A stretch of DNA of 43,065 nt from an uncultured Rhodospirillaceae bacterium (GCA_903941105.1 CAJANL010000021.1:1-43065), one strand, 5' to 3'. Counted from the stretch's first letter, positions 1 to 8,042 are shown. Made by a program: numbers and translations. The notes: a model not told the origin generated them from the letters alone.

Positions 1-476
1 GGCGGGCAGCGCAGGGCGTCCATGGCGATCTCGATGGTGCGCTGCAGGTCCCAGGCGTTGAGATGGTCGATCTTCTCCTGCAATTCGCCCTGCTCGGTGA
101 TCAGCGCGTTCATCTCGTCGTCGGTCATCTCCTCGGCGAACCGGGCCGAGACCTCGTCGAAGCGGTCGAGCAGCGCCTTGGTCTCGGCCACCGCCTCCAT
201 GACGTTGCCCATGACGTCCTTGGCGGGATCGAGCTGTGGCTCCTGCGACAGGTAGCCGATCTTGACACCCTCGGCGGCCCAGGCCTCGCCGCCATACTCG
301 GTGTCGAGCCCGGCCATGATCTTCAGCAAGGTCGACTTGCCGGAGCCGTTGGCGCCCAGCACGCCGATCTTGGCGCCGGGCAGGAACGACAGCCACAGGC
401 CCTTGAGAATCTCCTTCCCGCCCGGATAGGCCTTGGTCAGGTTCTTCATCACGTAGATGTACTGGTACGAGGCCAT
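1..476 (-). CDS. ettA: EttA, energy-dependent translational throttle ABC-F ATPase (N-terminal part only)
   Basis: The minus strand reads 158 codons from the ATG at 476 to the window edge, so the C-terminal two thirds are missing. The protein begins MASYQYIYVMKNLTKAYPGG and has a Walker A motif GANGSGKST near residue 40 and the Q-loop LSQEP near residue 75. The stretch after the Q-loop, rich in Asp and Glu, is the ABC-F arm region typical of EttA. ABC-F proteins of this group have no membrane domain; they bind the ribosomal E site and gate the first elongation step according to the ATP/ADP ratio. The full family length is about 555 residues. The gene is divergent from the EF-G-like gene. Confident to subfamily level because the N-terminus is characteristic. 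Confidence 0.93.
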   Translation of the reverse strand, partial: MASYQYIYVMKNLTKAYPGGKEILKGLWLSFLPGAKIGVLGANGSGKSTLLKIMAGLDTEYGGEAWAAEGVKIGYLSQEPQLDPAKDVMGNVMEAVAETKALLDRFDEVSARFAEEMTDDEMNALITEQGELQEKIDHLNAWDLQRTIEIAMDALRCP

Positions 477-870
477 GGATCCTCCGGACCGCAGACGGTC
501 TTTGGGCAAGGGAATGGATTACTGCGGGTTAGTAGACGGGCGGACCGGTTGCGTCAAGCACGCGGCGGCATCGGAAAGACGGGGCGACCCCACCACCGTC
601 GCGGCGGGGGCGGTGACGGCGGTGGCGTCGGACCAAATCGCGCGAGGACGGGGTAAGGGGGGCCCTGGCCCAAATGCACTCATTTAACCACGGTGTGCGG
701 TGCGATACGGAGTGTTACTAATGGGGGAGGGAGTGGTCAACTGCCTCCCGAAGCGCAGCCCAGCCCCCCGGTCATTCCCTCTTGCCAGCCGCGCCATAGC
801 CTGGAACCATGGTGGTTGAACGCTCGGGACAGCCCGTACCGTACCGGACACCAGTTCTGGAGGGCATTGA
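477..870. other. Divergent intergenic region ettA / EF-G-like gene
   Basis: This 394-bp stretch separates two divergent genes. It holds the likely ettA promoter at 530-558. Short open frames cross it on both strands, but none has a ribosome-binding site plus a recognisable product. No convincing sigma-70 promoter was found for the rightward gene. The GGAGGG before 871 is that gene's ribosome-binding site. Confidence 0.5.
530..558 (-). promoter_or_regulatory. Sigma-70-type promoter of ettA
   Basis: On the minus strand TTGACG (558-553) is separated by exactly 17 bp from TACTAA (535-530). Transcription would start near 523, giving a leader of about 45-50 nt before the ettA ATG at 476. Seen by eye; no mapping data. 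Confidence 0.55.
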
Positions 871-2910
871 ATGATCGGAAAATCTCTTTCCCTGCCGCGC
901 GCCGCCGCCCTGGTCGGCCCCTTTGCCAGCGGCAAGACCAGCCTGCTCGAAGCTCTGCTGTTCCGCACCGGCGCCATCACGCGTCAGGGGCGCATCAAGG
1001 ACGGCTCGACGGTGGGCGATGCCTCCCCCGAAGCCCGCGCTCATCAGATGAGCGTCGAGCCCAACGTGGCCGGCGCCGAGTATCTCGGCGAGAAGTGGAC
1101 CTTCGTCGACTGCCCCGGTTCCATCGAGTTCCAGCAGGAAGCCTATAACGCGCTGATGGCGGTGGACGCCGCCGTGGTGGTGTGCGAGCCCGACCCCGCC
1201 CGCGCCGTGATGGTGGCGCCGCTGCTGAAGTTCCTCGACAGCCGCAAGATTCCCCACCTGCTGTTCATCAACAAGGTGGAGGTCGCCGGAGTGCGGCTGC
1301 GCGAGACGCTGGAGGCGTTGCAGGCGGTCTCCGACCGGCCACTGATCCTGCGCGAGGTGCCCATCCGCGAGGGCGAGGCGGTGACCGGCTTCATCGATCT
1401 GGTCAGCGAGCGGGCCTACAAGTACCACCCCGGTCAGACCTCGGACCTGATCAAGATCCCCGATACCCTGAAGGACGAGGAGCGGACGGCGCGCCAGGAG
1501 ATGCTGGAGCATCTCGCCGATTTCGACGATCACTTGCTGGAGGAGCTGCTGGAGGACGTGCAGCCGCCCACCGATGAGGTCTATGGCGATCTCGCCAAGG
1601 ATCTGGCCGACGACCTCATCGTGCCGGTGTTCTTCGGCTCGGCCGAGGCCGATTTCGGCATCACCCGCCTGCTCAAGGCGCTGCGCCACGAGGTGCCGGC
1701 CCCCACCGCCTCGGCCGCCCGCCTGGGCATCGCCGCCGAGGGCGGGCCGCTGGCGCAGGTGTTCAAGACGGTGCACGCAGCCCATACCGGCAAGCTTAGC
1801 TTGGTCCGCATCTGGCGGGGCGAGTTCAGCGACGGCCAGACCATCGAGGGCAGCCGTATCGGCGGCGTCTATGCCATGACCGGCGGCAGTCAGGCCAAGG
1901 TGGCCAAGGCCGGTATGGGCGAACTGGTGGGCTTGGGCCGTCTCGATACGGTGGCCACCGGCGCGGTTATCGGCAGCCCCTCCGATACCGGCGTGGCGGC
2001 GTGGCCGGAGGCGCTGACGCCGCTGTTCGCCTTCGCCATCCAGGCCGAGAAGAAGGGCGACGACGTCAAGCTGACCGGCGCCCTGGCCAAACTGGCGGAG
2101 GAAGACCCGTCGCTGTCCCTGGAGCACAACGCCGAGTTCGGCGAGCTGGTGCTGCGCGGCCAGGGCGAGATCCACCTGCAGGTCGCCATCGAGCGCATGA
2201 AGAGCCGCTTCAACCTGGTGGTGCTGACCCGGAAGCCGACGGTGCCCTATAAGGAGACCATCCGCAAGGCCGCCACGGTGCACGGCCGCCACAAGAAGCA
2301 GTCGGGCGGCCACGGCCAGTTCGGCGACGTCCACATCGATATCGCGCCTCAGCCGCGTGGTGCCGGTTTCACCTTCATCGACAAGATCGTCGGCGGCGTG
2401 GTGCCGCGCCAGTACATCCCGTCGGTCGAGGAAGGGGTGCGCGAGTTCCTGGTGCAGGGCGCGCTGGGTTTCCCGGTGGTGGACCTGGCGGTGACGCTGA
2501 CCGCCGGCAGCTATCACACGGTGGACAGCTCGGACATGGCCTTCAAGACCGCCGCCCGGATCGCCATGAGCGAAGGCCTGCCCCAGTGCGACCCGGTGCT
2601 GCTGGAGCCGATACTGCTGGTGGAAATTTCGGTGCCCTCCGAGGCCACCGCCAAGGCCCAGCGCATCGTCTCGGGCCGTCGCGGTCAGATCCTCGGCTAC
2701 GATGCCAAGGAAGGCTGGCTGGGCTGGGACACGGTGAATGCCTATCTGCCGCAGTCCGAGATGGACGACCTGATCATCGAACTGCGCTCGCTGACCATGG
2801 GCGTCGGCACCTTCTCGTGGAAGTTCGATCACCTGCAGGACCTCACCGGCCGCGTCGCCGACAAGGTGATCGAGGACCGCAAGGCGGCGCTGGCCGCCGC
2901 GCACGGGTAG
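871..2910 (+). CDS. Elongation factor G-like translational GTPase (EF-G paralogue)
   Basis: A 679-residue protein with the full EF-G layout: N-terminal GTPase (about 1-270), domain II, domain III (FGELVLRGQGEIHLQVAIERM), domain IV and a C-terminal domain V (RRGQILGYD). The start at 871 has CTGGAGGG seven bases upstream. The GTPase motifs are unusual. G1 is GPFASGKTS, G3 is DCPGS where EF-G normally has DTPGH, and G4 is NKVE instead of NKxD. The histidine that activates the catalytic water in translational GTPases is therefore replaced by serine. Such EF-G-like paralogues occur beside canonical fusA in many bacteria and their role is poorly defined. It stands alone rather than in a str operon, which argues against it being the main fusA. 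Family assignment is sure; function is not. Confidence 0.9.
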   Translation: MIGKSLSLPRAAALVGPFASGKTSLLEALLFRTGAITRQGRIKDGSTVGDASPEARAHQMSVEPNVAGAEYLGEKWTFVDCPGSIEFQQEAYNALMAVDAAVVVCEPDPARAVMVAPLLKFLDSRKIPHLLFINKVEVAGVRLRETLEALQAVSDRPLILREVPIREGEAVTGFIDLVSERAYKYHPGQTSDLIKIPDTLKDEERTARQEMLEHLADFDDHLLEELLEDVQPPTDEVYGDLAKDLADDLIVPVFFGSAEADFGITRLLKALRHEVPAPTASAARLGIAAEGGPLAQVFKTVHAAHTGKLSLVRIWRGEFSDGQTIEGSRIGGVYAMTGGSQAKVAKAGMGELVGLGRLDTVATGAVIGSPSDTGVAAWPEALTPLFAFAIQAEKKGDDVKLTGALAKLAEEDPSLSLEHNAEFGELVLRGQGEIHLQVAIERMKSRFNLVVLTRKPTVPYKETIRKAATVHGRHKKQSGGHGQFGDVHIDIAPQPRGAGFTFIDKIVGGVVPRQYIPSVEEGVREFLVQGALGFPVVDLAVTLTAGSYHTVDSSDMAFKTAARIAMSEGLPQCDPVLLEPILLVEISVPSEATAKAQRIVSGRRGQILGYDAKEGWLGWDTVNAYLPQSEMDDLIIELRSLTMGVGTFSWKFDHLQDLTGRVADKVIEDRKAALAAAHG

Positions 2911-2961
2911 CTGCCGCCTCCTCCCCCCGGCCAATGGCGGCACGCGGGTGGAGTGGCCATA

Positions 2962-2993
2962 TGCCCTCCGGCATGAATTTGAACCGGAGGGCA
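2962..2993 (+). promoter_or_regulatory. Hairpin sequestering the ribosome-binding site of the encapsulated ferritin gene
   Basis: TGCCCTCCGG (2962-2971) and CCGGAGGGCA (2984-2993) are perfect complements over 10 bp with a 12-base loop. The 3' arm is the Shine-Dalgarno sequence (GGAGGG, 2986-2991) of the gene whose ATG is at 2995. Folding of the mRNA would bury the ribosome-binding site. The same dyad could instead be a DNA operator. There is no T-tract after it, so it does not look like a terminator. The structure is read directly from the sequence; its regulatory role is inference. Confidence 0.6.
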
Positions 2994-2994
2994 C

Positions 2995-3375
2995 ATGGCG
3001 GAGGAGTGGCACGCGCCGTATGAGCGGCTGACACGGCAGACCATCACCCTGCATCAGGCGCTGCGCTCCCTGATGGAGGAGCTGGAGGCGGTGGACTGGT
3101 ACCGTCAGCGCGCCGACGACTGCGAAGACGCGGCCTTGAAGGACGTGCTGCTGCACAACATGCGCGAGGAGATCGAGCACGCCGCCATGGTGCTGGAATG
3201 GCTGCGCCGCTCCGATACGGATTTCGGCCGGACCTTCGACATCTACCTCTACAGCAGCGGCGACCTGACCCGAGTTGAAGAGCAGGCGGACGATGACACT
3301 GCCGCCGGGGCGCCACTCCCCTTGCCCAGCTTCACCATCGGCCCGATGAAGGGCGGTGCGCCATGGACCCGCTGA
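2995..3375 (+). CDS. Encapsulated ferritin-like protein (EncFtn), encapsulin cargo
   Basis: A 126-residue protein that strongly resembles the EncFtn family known from Rhodospirillum rubrum. That family forms an annular decamer of two-helix subunits that oxidises Fe(II) inside an encapsulin shell. The conserved helix MEELEAVDWY (residues 27-36) and the motif HNMREEIEHAAMVLEWLRR (54-72) are present. By alignment from memory, Glu29, Glu59 and His62 are the ferroxidase ligands, and Glu28/Glu31 are entry-site residues. The last 20 residues, with core SFTIGPMKG, fit an encapsulin targeting peptide after an acidic/Ala linker. The start is fixed by the GGAGGG at 2986. The 3' end overlaps the shell gene by 13 bp, suggesting translational coupling. 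Confidence 0.9.
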   Translation: MAEEWHAPYERLTRQTITLHQALRSLMEELEAVDWYRQRADDCEDAALKDVLLHNMREEIEHAAMVLEWLRRSDTDFGRTFDIYLYSSGDLTRVEEQADDDTAAGAPLPLPSFTIGPMKGGAPWTR

Positions 3376-4169
3376 ACCGCGACCGCGCCCCATTTCCCGC
3401 CGGCGTCTGGCAACAGGTCGATCGCGCCGCCGCCGATGCGGCGCGGGCGCTGTTGACGGTGCGGCGCTTCCTGCCCGTGGAAGGGCCGTTCGGGCTCGGC
3501 CTGACCGCCGTCGAGGCTGGCGGCGAGGACCACCGCGAGAAGACTGCGGGGGAAGAGGCGCTGGCGGTCCTGGGCTCGTCGCTGTCGGTGCCCATGCTGT
3601 GGCGCTCCTTCGCCCTCAGCCTGCGGCGGCTGGCGGCACATCTCGACCTCGGCCACCCGCTGGACCTGGCGCTGGCCGAGAACGCCGCCGAAGCGGTGGC
3701 GCGGCTGGAAGAGCACATGGCCTATTTCGGCGACGAGCGCAGCGGTCTGGCCGGGCTGCTTACGGCGCCGGGAGCGTTCGAACACGACGGCGGCGACTGG
3801 TCCAGCCTCGACACCGCCTTGCGTGACGTGTTGGCCGGTGTCACCCGGCTGGACGATGCCGGCTACCGCGGTCCCTATGTCCTGGTGGCCTCGCCGCACC
3901 TCTATAACGGGCTGTTCCGCCGCTACGACAATTCCGACCTGCTGCAGGCCGAGCATCTGGCGCGGCTATGCACGGGCGGCGTCTACAAGGCCTCGATCGA
4001 GGGCGCGATTCTGATCGACCCGCGCGTCGGCCGCCTGATCGTCGGCCAGGACTTGATGGCGGGCTTCGCTTGGTCGGATGGCGTCAACGTCCGCCTGTTC
4101 CTGTCCGAGAGCGTGGTGCTGCGCATCGACGACGCTCATGCCATCTGCCGACTGGCGGTGCTGAAGTGA
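3363..4169 (+). CDS. Encapsulin shell protein (family 1, linocin-M18-like)
   Basis: A 268-residue protein, the usual size of family 1 encapsulins (about 265). It begins MDPLNRDRAPFPAGVWQQVD, matching the family's N-terminal helix that contacts cargo peptides, and shows an HK97-like body (DVLAGVTRLDDAGYRGPYVLVASPHLYN and a C-terminal LFLSESVVLRIDDAHAICRL). Sixty or more copies self-assemble into a protein nanocompartment. Together with the upstream EncFtn it would form an iron-storing and oxidising compartment in the cytoplasm. The ATG lies inside the end of the cargo gene; GATGAAGG about 14 bases upstream is only a weak ribosome-binding site, consistent with coupled translation. Confidence 0.92.
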   Translation: MDPLNRDRAPFPAGVWQQVDRAAADAARALLTVRRFLPVEGPFGLGLTAVEAGGEDHREKTAGEEALAVLGSSLSVPMLWRSFALSLRRLAAHLDLGHPLDLALAENAAEAVARLEEHMAYFGDERSGLAGLLTAPGAFEHDGGDWSSLDTALRDVLAGVTRLDDAGYRGPYVLVASPHLYNGLFRRYDNSDLLQAEHLARLCTGGVYKASIEGAILIDPRVGRLIVGQDLMAGFAWSDGVNVRLFLSESVVLRIDDAHAICRLAVLK

Positions 4170-4387
4170 TACGGGACCTCGGGATGACGCAGTTCGAGGG
4201 CAGGGGCATGACGGGAACGTTCCGCCCGAGCGTTTCCGTGTTGGCATGGGGCGCGGCGGCGACGGCGGCCAGATGCGCATGGAACCCGGCAGCAAATCCG
4301 GCGCGCGGATCCTGATCTCCCTGTTCCCCACCGGAGCATGGCCGTTGGGGTGACAAAGGCGCCCCGCTGGCGTTATGGTCCCGGCCC

Positions 4388-5062
4388 ATGACCACCACGG
4401 CCATCATGGATCCCGCGCCCCGGCGCTACGGCAGGTACGAGGCGGCGGCCGTGATGCTGTCGCTGGCGCTCCATCTGGCCGTGGCCGTGGCCCTCGGCTG
4501 GCAGTCCATGCCGCCCGGCAAACCGGCCGCCGCCGAGCCTGCCGCCCTTGCCGTCGAGTTGGTTCCCGAGGCCAAGGCCAAACCACCGCCGCCGCCGCCA
4601 TCGCAGGAAGCCCCCGCCCCGCTGCCGAAGCCGCAGCTCGACACGGTGCCCCTCGCCGACCGGCCAGCCCCGGGGTCGCAGGCGGGAAGCGGCAGCGGCC
4701 AACGCCCCAAGCCGCTCGACAAGGCGGCATTCCGCTCTGCCCGCGATGTCATGTTGAGTCAGGTGCTGTCGCACTGGCGGCCGCCCGCCTTCATGCGCGG
4801 CCGCGGCGCGGTGCTGACGGTCAAGGTCGACGTCAAGGCCGGCGGCATGCTGGGGGCGCCGTTCGGTCGTGACGAGGTCTGGAACCCCGGCGCCGCCATC
4901 GACGGCATCGACCAATTGCCGCCCGGCGACCCGCGCCGGCAGGCGCTGGAGGGATTCTACCACGGCCTGCGGCAGGCGCAGCCGTTCCGCCTGCCGGCCG
5001 AGATCGCCGCCCGGCTGCCGTTCACCATCGCCCTCGATTTTCGCCTCGACGATCTGCCCTGA
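4388..5062 (+). CDS. TonB/TolA-like periplasm-spanning protein
   Basis: A 224-residue protein with one N-terminal membrane anchor (AAVMLSLALHLAVAVALGW, about 20-38). A proline-rich spacer follows (PPPPPPSQEAPAPLPKPQ, about 62-80). The C-terminal domain of about 115 residues (SARDVMLSQVLSHWRPPAF onward) has the W-x-P pattern seen in TonB/TolA C-terminal domains. The layout is that of an energy transducer or Tol-like bridge between inner membrane and outer-membrane proteins. No ExbB/ExbD or receptor gene is adjacent, so the partner is unknown. The start may lie a few codons later. Confidence 0.65.
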   Translation: MTTTAIMDPAPRRYGRYEAAAVMLSLALHLAVAVALGWQSMPPGKPAAAEPAALAVELVPEAKAKPPPPPPSQEAPAPLPKPQLDTVPLADRPAPGSQAGSGSGQRPKPLDKAAFRSARDVMLSQVLSHWRPPAFMRGRGAVLTVKVDVKAGGMLGAPFGRDEVWNPGAAIDGIDQLPPGDPRRQALEGFYHGLRQAQPFRLPAEIAARLPFTIALDFRLDDLP

Positions 5063-5188
5063 CCCTGCACGTGAGTGTCGCGTGTTTCCTTTCGGGCAAT
5101 TACTATGGCGTCCGGGGGATGCACCCTGACGTTGGTTTGGGGGCGTCCGCATATTTCATGCAGCCGTACCGTCGAGGTGAAGGTGGAC

Positions 5189-6865
5189 GTGTCGTTGACG
5201 TCATTGTTGGGTCAGGCCGGTGCCCCCGTCGTCGAGGGGGTGCTGCTGTTCCTGGCGACCTTCATCCATGAGGACACCGCCATCCTGGGCGGCGGCTATC
5301 TGGTGCATGCTCACGAACTGACGCTGGCGCAGGCGCTGGGCATCCTGACCGCCGGCGTGGTGGTGGGGGATTTCGGCATCTATGGGCTGGGCATGCTGGC
5401 GGCGCGCGTCGCACCGCTGCGGCGCTTCGCCCACCGCTGGGTCGACGACGGCCGCCGCTCCTGGCTGGAGAGCAACATGCTGACCGCCGTGGTGGCGTGC
5501 CGCGTGGCCCCCGGCATCCTGTTCCCCACCTTCCTGACCTGCGGCTTTTTCGGCATGCCGTTCCGCCCCTTCGCCGCCGGGGTGATCGGCACCGCCTCGC
5601 TCTATGTTCCGGCCATGCTGGCGATGGTGATGCTGGTGGGCGGCGAGGCGGCCGGGCAATGGGGACCCTGGGGCTGGGGCGTCGCCATGCTGCTGGTGGT
5701 CGCAATCACCCTGGTGCGGCGGCGCATGAAGGCGGCCGTGGCCGAACCGCTGACCGACTCGGTTCTGATCGGGACCCATCCCGGCATGCCGCCGTTGCGC
5801 CGCGCCCAGGTGCGGGTCTCGCGCGCCGAAGGTCTGCCGGTGATCCCCTATTACACTCCCAACACGCTGCAATGGTTCTGGCTGTCGGTGCGCTATGGCT
5901 CGCTGACCCTTCCCACCGCGGCCAATCCCAACATCGAGGCCGGCGGCCTGCTGGGCGAATCGAAGACCGCCTGTTTTGCCATGGCGGGGCCGTTCGCCCG
6001 TCAATGGCTGGCTCGTTCGGTCAGCTCACTGCGCGGCCACGACGACCACCCCAACGCCGACCACGAGGCGGCACTGGCTGCCATGGCCGAGGCCGGGCTG
6101 GGCTTTCCGGCGGTGGTCAAGCCCGACATCGGCTGGCGCGGCTTTGGCGTGCGCAAGGTGAACGACGCGGCCGAACTGGCCGCCTACTTGGGCGACTATC
6201 CCAAAGGCGCTTGTTTCCAGGTGCAGGAATACCTGCCCTGGGCCGGCGAGGCCGCCGTGTTCTGGCTGCGCCGGCCGGGGGCCGAGCAGGGCGAGATCTT
6301 TTCCCTGACCTTGCGCTATTACCCCTTCGTGGTCGGCGACGGCCGTTCCACCCTGCGCCAGTTGATCCTCGCCTGCCCCCGCATGCGCTGGAAGGCCGAC
6401 GAACTGTTCGCCGGCAACCGCGGCCGGCTGGAGCGGGTGCCGGGCGACGGCGAGACCGAGCGGCTGGCGGTGGTGGGCTCCAACCGTGTCGCCGGGCTCT
6501 ACATCGACGGCCAGCGCCACGCCACCCCGGCACTGGCGGCGCGCATCGAGGAAATCTGCGGCGACCTGCCCGAGTTCCATTTCGGCCGCTTCGACCTGCG
6601 CTTCGAGGATATCCACGGACTGGAGGCCGGCGAGGGCTTTCGCATCGTCGAGATCAACGGCGCCGGCGCCGAGGCGGTCCACATCTGGGACCCGGACGTC
6701 TCGGTGCTGGAGGGCTATCGGGTGCTGTTCCGCCAGCAGGCACTGCTGTTCGCCATCGGCGATGCCAACCGCCGCCGAGGCTTTCCACCCATGACGCTGC
6801 GGCAGATGATCGCCTGCCAGCGCCGCCAGCAGGGTCTGCTGGGGCGCTATCCGGCGAGCGGCTGA
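5189..6865 (+). CDS. DedA/VTT membrane domain fused to an ATP-grasp domain
   Basis: About 558 residues. Roughly the first 180 form a DedA/VTT-type membrane domain: FIHEDTAILGGGYLV, the conserved GDFGIYGLGMLAAR, then VACRVAPGILFPTFLTCGFFGMPF, with several hydrophobic helices. After a linker, nucleotides about 6040-6740 encode an ATP-grasp fold: VVKPDIGWRGFGV, FQVQEYLPW, GRFDLRF and the metal-binding EINGAGAEA. DedA-type proteins flip lipids such as undecaprenyl phosphate, and ATP-grasp enzymes ligate a carboxylate to an amine or thiol. A fusion suggests modification of a lipid-linked or envelope molecule, but this is inference. The frame stays open upstream to 5075, but that part is not protein-like. 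GTG at 5189 has GAGGTG nine bases upstream; GTGs at 5177 and 5183 are alternatives. Confidence 0.8.
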   Translation: MSLTSLLGQAGAPVVEGVLLFLATFIHEDTAILGGGYLVHAHELTLAQALGILTAGVVVGDFGIYGLGMLAARVAPLRRFAHRWVDDGRRSWLESNMLTAVVACRVAPGILFPTFLTCGFFGMPFRPFAAGVIGTASLYVPAMLAMVMLVGGEAAGQWGPWGWGVAMLLVVAITLVRRRMKAAVAEPLTDSVLIGTHPGMPPLRRAQVRVSRAEGLPVIPYYTPNTLQWFWLSVRYGSLTLPTAANPNIEAGGLLGESKTACFAMAGPFARQWLARSVSSLRGHDDHPNADHEAALAAMAEAGLGFPAVVKPDIGWRGFGVRKVNDAAELAAYLGDYPKGACFQVQEYLPWAGEAAVFWLRRPGAEQGEIFSLTLRYYPFVVGDGRSTLRQLILACPRMRWKADELFAGNRGRLERVPGDGETERLAVVGSNRVAGLYIDGQRHATPALAARIEEICGDLPEFHFGRFDLRFEDIHGLEAGEGFRIVEINGAGAEAVHIWDPDVSVLEGYRVLFRQQALLFAIGDANRRRGFPPMTLRQMIACQRRQQGLLGRYPASG

Positions 6866-7160
6866 GGCGGCGGTCCGTCACACGCTGTCCGACGCTGAAT
6901 CCCAACACCGTCGCCTGGCACAGCCAGTTGGTGACGCCGACCAGGATCATCTCGGGCTGGCGCACCACCACCACGGCATAGGCCACCGACACCGCTCCCA
7001 GCCCGCACCAGCCGCCCCAGGTCACCGGCGACATGGCGCGGCGCGCCTCGGCGCTGGTCCACAGCCGGCGCATCTGCGGCCAGTAGAATCCGCAGGCGGC
7101 GAGGCCGGTGACGGCGTAGAGCTTGCTCAAGACGGTGACCGAATCCATGGCGGCCGCCAT
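6654..7160 (-). CDS. PQ-loop (semi-SWEET-like) small membrane protein
   Basis: The first 100 residues are convincing: LSKLYAVTGLAACGFYWPQMRRLW with a PQ motif, VTWGGWCGLGAVSVAYAVVVV, and a third helix ending VTNWLCQATVLGF. This is the three-helix pattern of single PQ-loop repeat proteins. The last 65 residues are Arg/Ser/Ala/Pro-rich and lie antisense to the 3' end of the ATP-grasp gene (212-bp convergent overlap). They are probably not selected as protein. The start could be 7160 or 7148. Transport substrate unknown. Confidence 0.55.
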   Translation of the reverse strand: MAAAMDSVTVLSKLYAVTGLAACGFYWPQMRRLWTSAEARRAMSPVTWGGWCGLGAVSVAYAVVVVRQPEMILVGVTNWLCQATVLGFSVGQRVTDRRLSRSPDSAPADPAGGAGRRSSAAASWVESLGGGWHRRWRTAVPAGGTAPDSPPAPRRPGPRCGPPRRRRR

Positions 7161-7210
7161 TGTCGCCGAAACGGCGGCGGCGCTGGTGTGTCAAGGGCGT
7201 GGCGCCGGTC

Positions 7211-7357
7211 CTATCGTGCCAGCCGCAGGGTGATGCGGGGGTCGCGGCGCCACAGGTGGAGCCATTCGCCATCGGTGGCTTCGCGGTCGAGGCCCTCGCT
7301 GGTCCGCACCCGCACCTGGCCGCCGCGGCCGATGTAGTAGGAGATGATGTCGCTCAT
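7211..7357 (-). CDS. Small conserved-looking protein of unknown function (48 aa)
   Basis: MSDIISYYIGRGGQVRVRTS at the start and a basic C-terminus ending RRDPRITLRLAR. The ATG at 7357 is preceded by GGAGGG at a good distance, which decides the start over an upstream in-frame ATG at 7405. The protein has no signal peptide or membrane segment. I do not recognise the family. Confidence 0.55.
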   Translation of the reverse strand: MSDIISYYIGRGGQVRVRTSEGLDREATDGEWLHLWRRDPRITLRLAR

Positions 7358-7422
7358 GACCAACCCTCCGCTGTCTGATCCGGAGGCTAGGTTAGCATCA
7401 TTCAAAACTATGTCAAAGTATT

Positions 7423-8028
7423 TTAGTCGGGTATTGCCGCTATCCGTTCGATGTGCCCGCCGCGCAGACGATAGAAGGCGTCCTGCGGTGAGTCGCCAGC
7501 CAGCGCAGCCTCGGGGGAGAGGCCGCCATAGAGGGCGCGAACCACTTTCCCTGCCGCGCCATGGCTGACAGCGATGACCTTGTCGCCGGCGGCAAGATCA
7601 GCCAGCCAATCGCCGAGACGGGCGGCAAGGGCATCCCAATCCTCGCCGCCGGGGCAGCGCAGATACCACACCTCCCGCCCGCGACCGGCCATCAGCGCGG
7701 GAAACCGTGCTTCCAGCACGGATTTGAGCCGGCCGGAAAAGCTGCCGGTGGCGACTTCCTTGAGACGGTCGTCGAAGGTGACGCGCTCGAAGTCGAGACC
7801 CGCCGCCTCGCACAGGATGGCGGTGGTCTGGACGCAGCGCGCCAGCGGGCTCGACATCACCCGCCAGCCCGGCTCATCGCCGATCAGCCGGCGGATGCGG
7901 GCGCCATAGGCCCGCGCCTGCTCGACGCCCCGGAGTGTCAGGGGCGTCAGCGAGTCGGTGTGGCCCTGCACCCGCTTGACGCGGTTCCAGTGGGTCTCGC
8001 CGTGGCGGACGAGAAGGATGGTGGGCAT
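7423..8028 (-). CDS. Histidine phosphatase family protein (phosphoglycerate mutase-like)
   Basis: A 201-residue protein starting MPTILLVRHGETHWNR. The RHGE motif near residue 8 carries the catalytic histidine, and the second conserved histidine is in AVSHGAAGK near residue 155. SSPLARCVQTTAIL is the usual conserved arginine segment. The enzymes are broad-specificity phosphatases or mutases working through a phosphohistidine; the substrate cannot be told. The gene lies 14 bp after pheT in the same direction and may be co-transcribed. Confidence 0.88.
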   Translation of the reverse strand: MPTILLVRHGETHWNRVKRVQGHTDSLTPLTLRGVEQARAYGARIRRLIGDEPGWRVMSSPLARCVQTTAILCEAAGLDFERVTFDDRLKEVATGSFSGRLKSVLEARFPALMAGRGREVWYLRCPGGEDWDALAARLGDWLADLAAGDKVIAVSHGAAGKVVRALYGGLSPEAALAGDSPQDAFYRLRGGHIERIAAIPD

Positions 8029-8042
8029 GAACGGACTAGGAT

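Noticed and set aside
772..3393. An 873-codon open frame on the minus strand, antisense to the EF-G-like and EncFtn genes
   Set aside because: Its protein is a low-complexity His/Gln/Gly/Arg mixture with no domain, the usual antisense shadow in GC-rich genes; the plus strand carries clear families.
4184..4315. A 43-codon frame between encapsulin and the TonB-like gene
   Set aside because: No ribosome-binding site and a composition like random GC-rich DNA; no recognisable motif.
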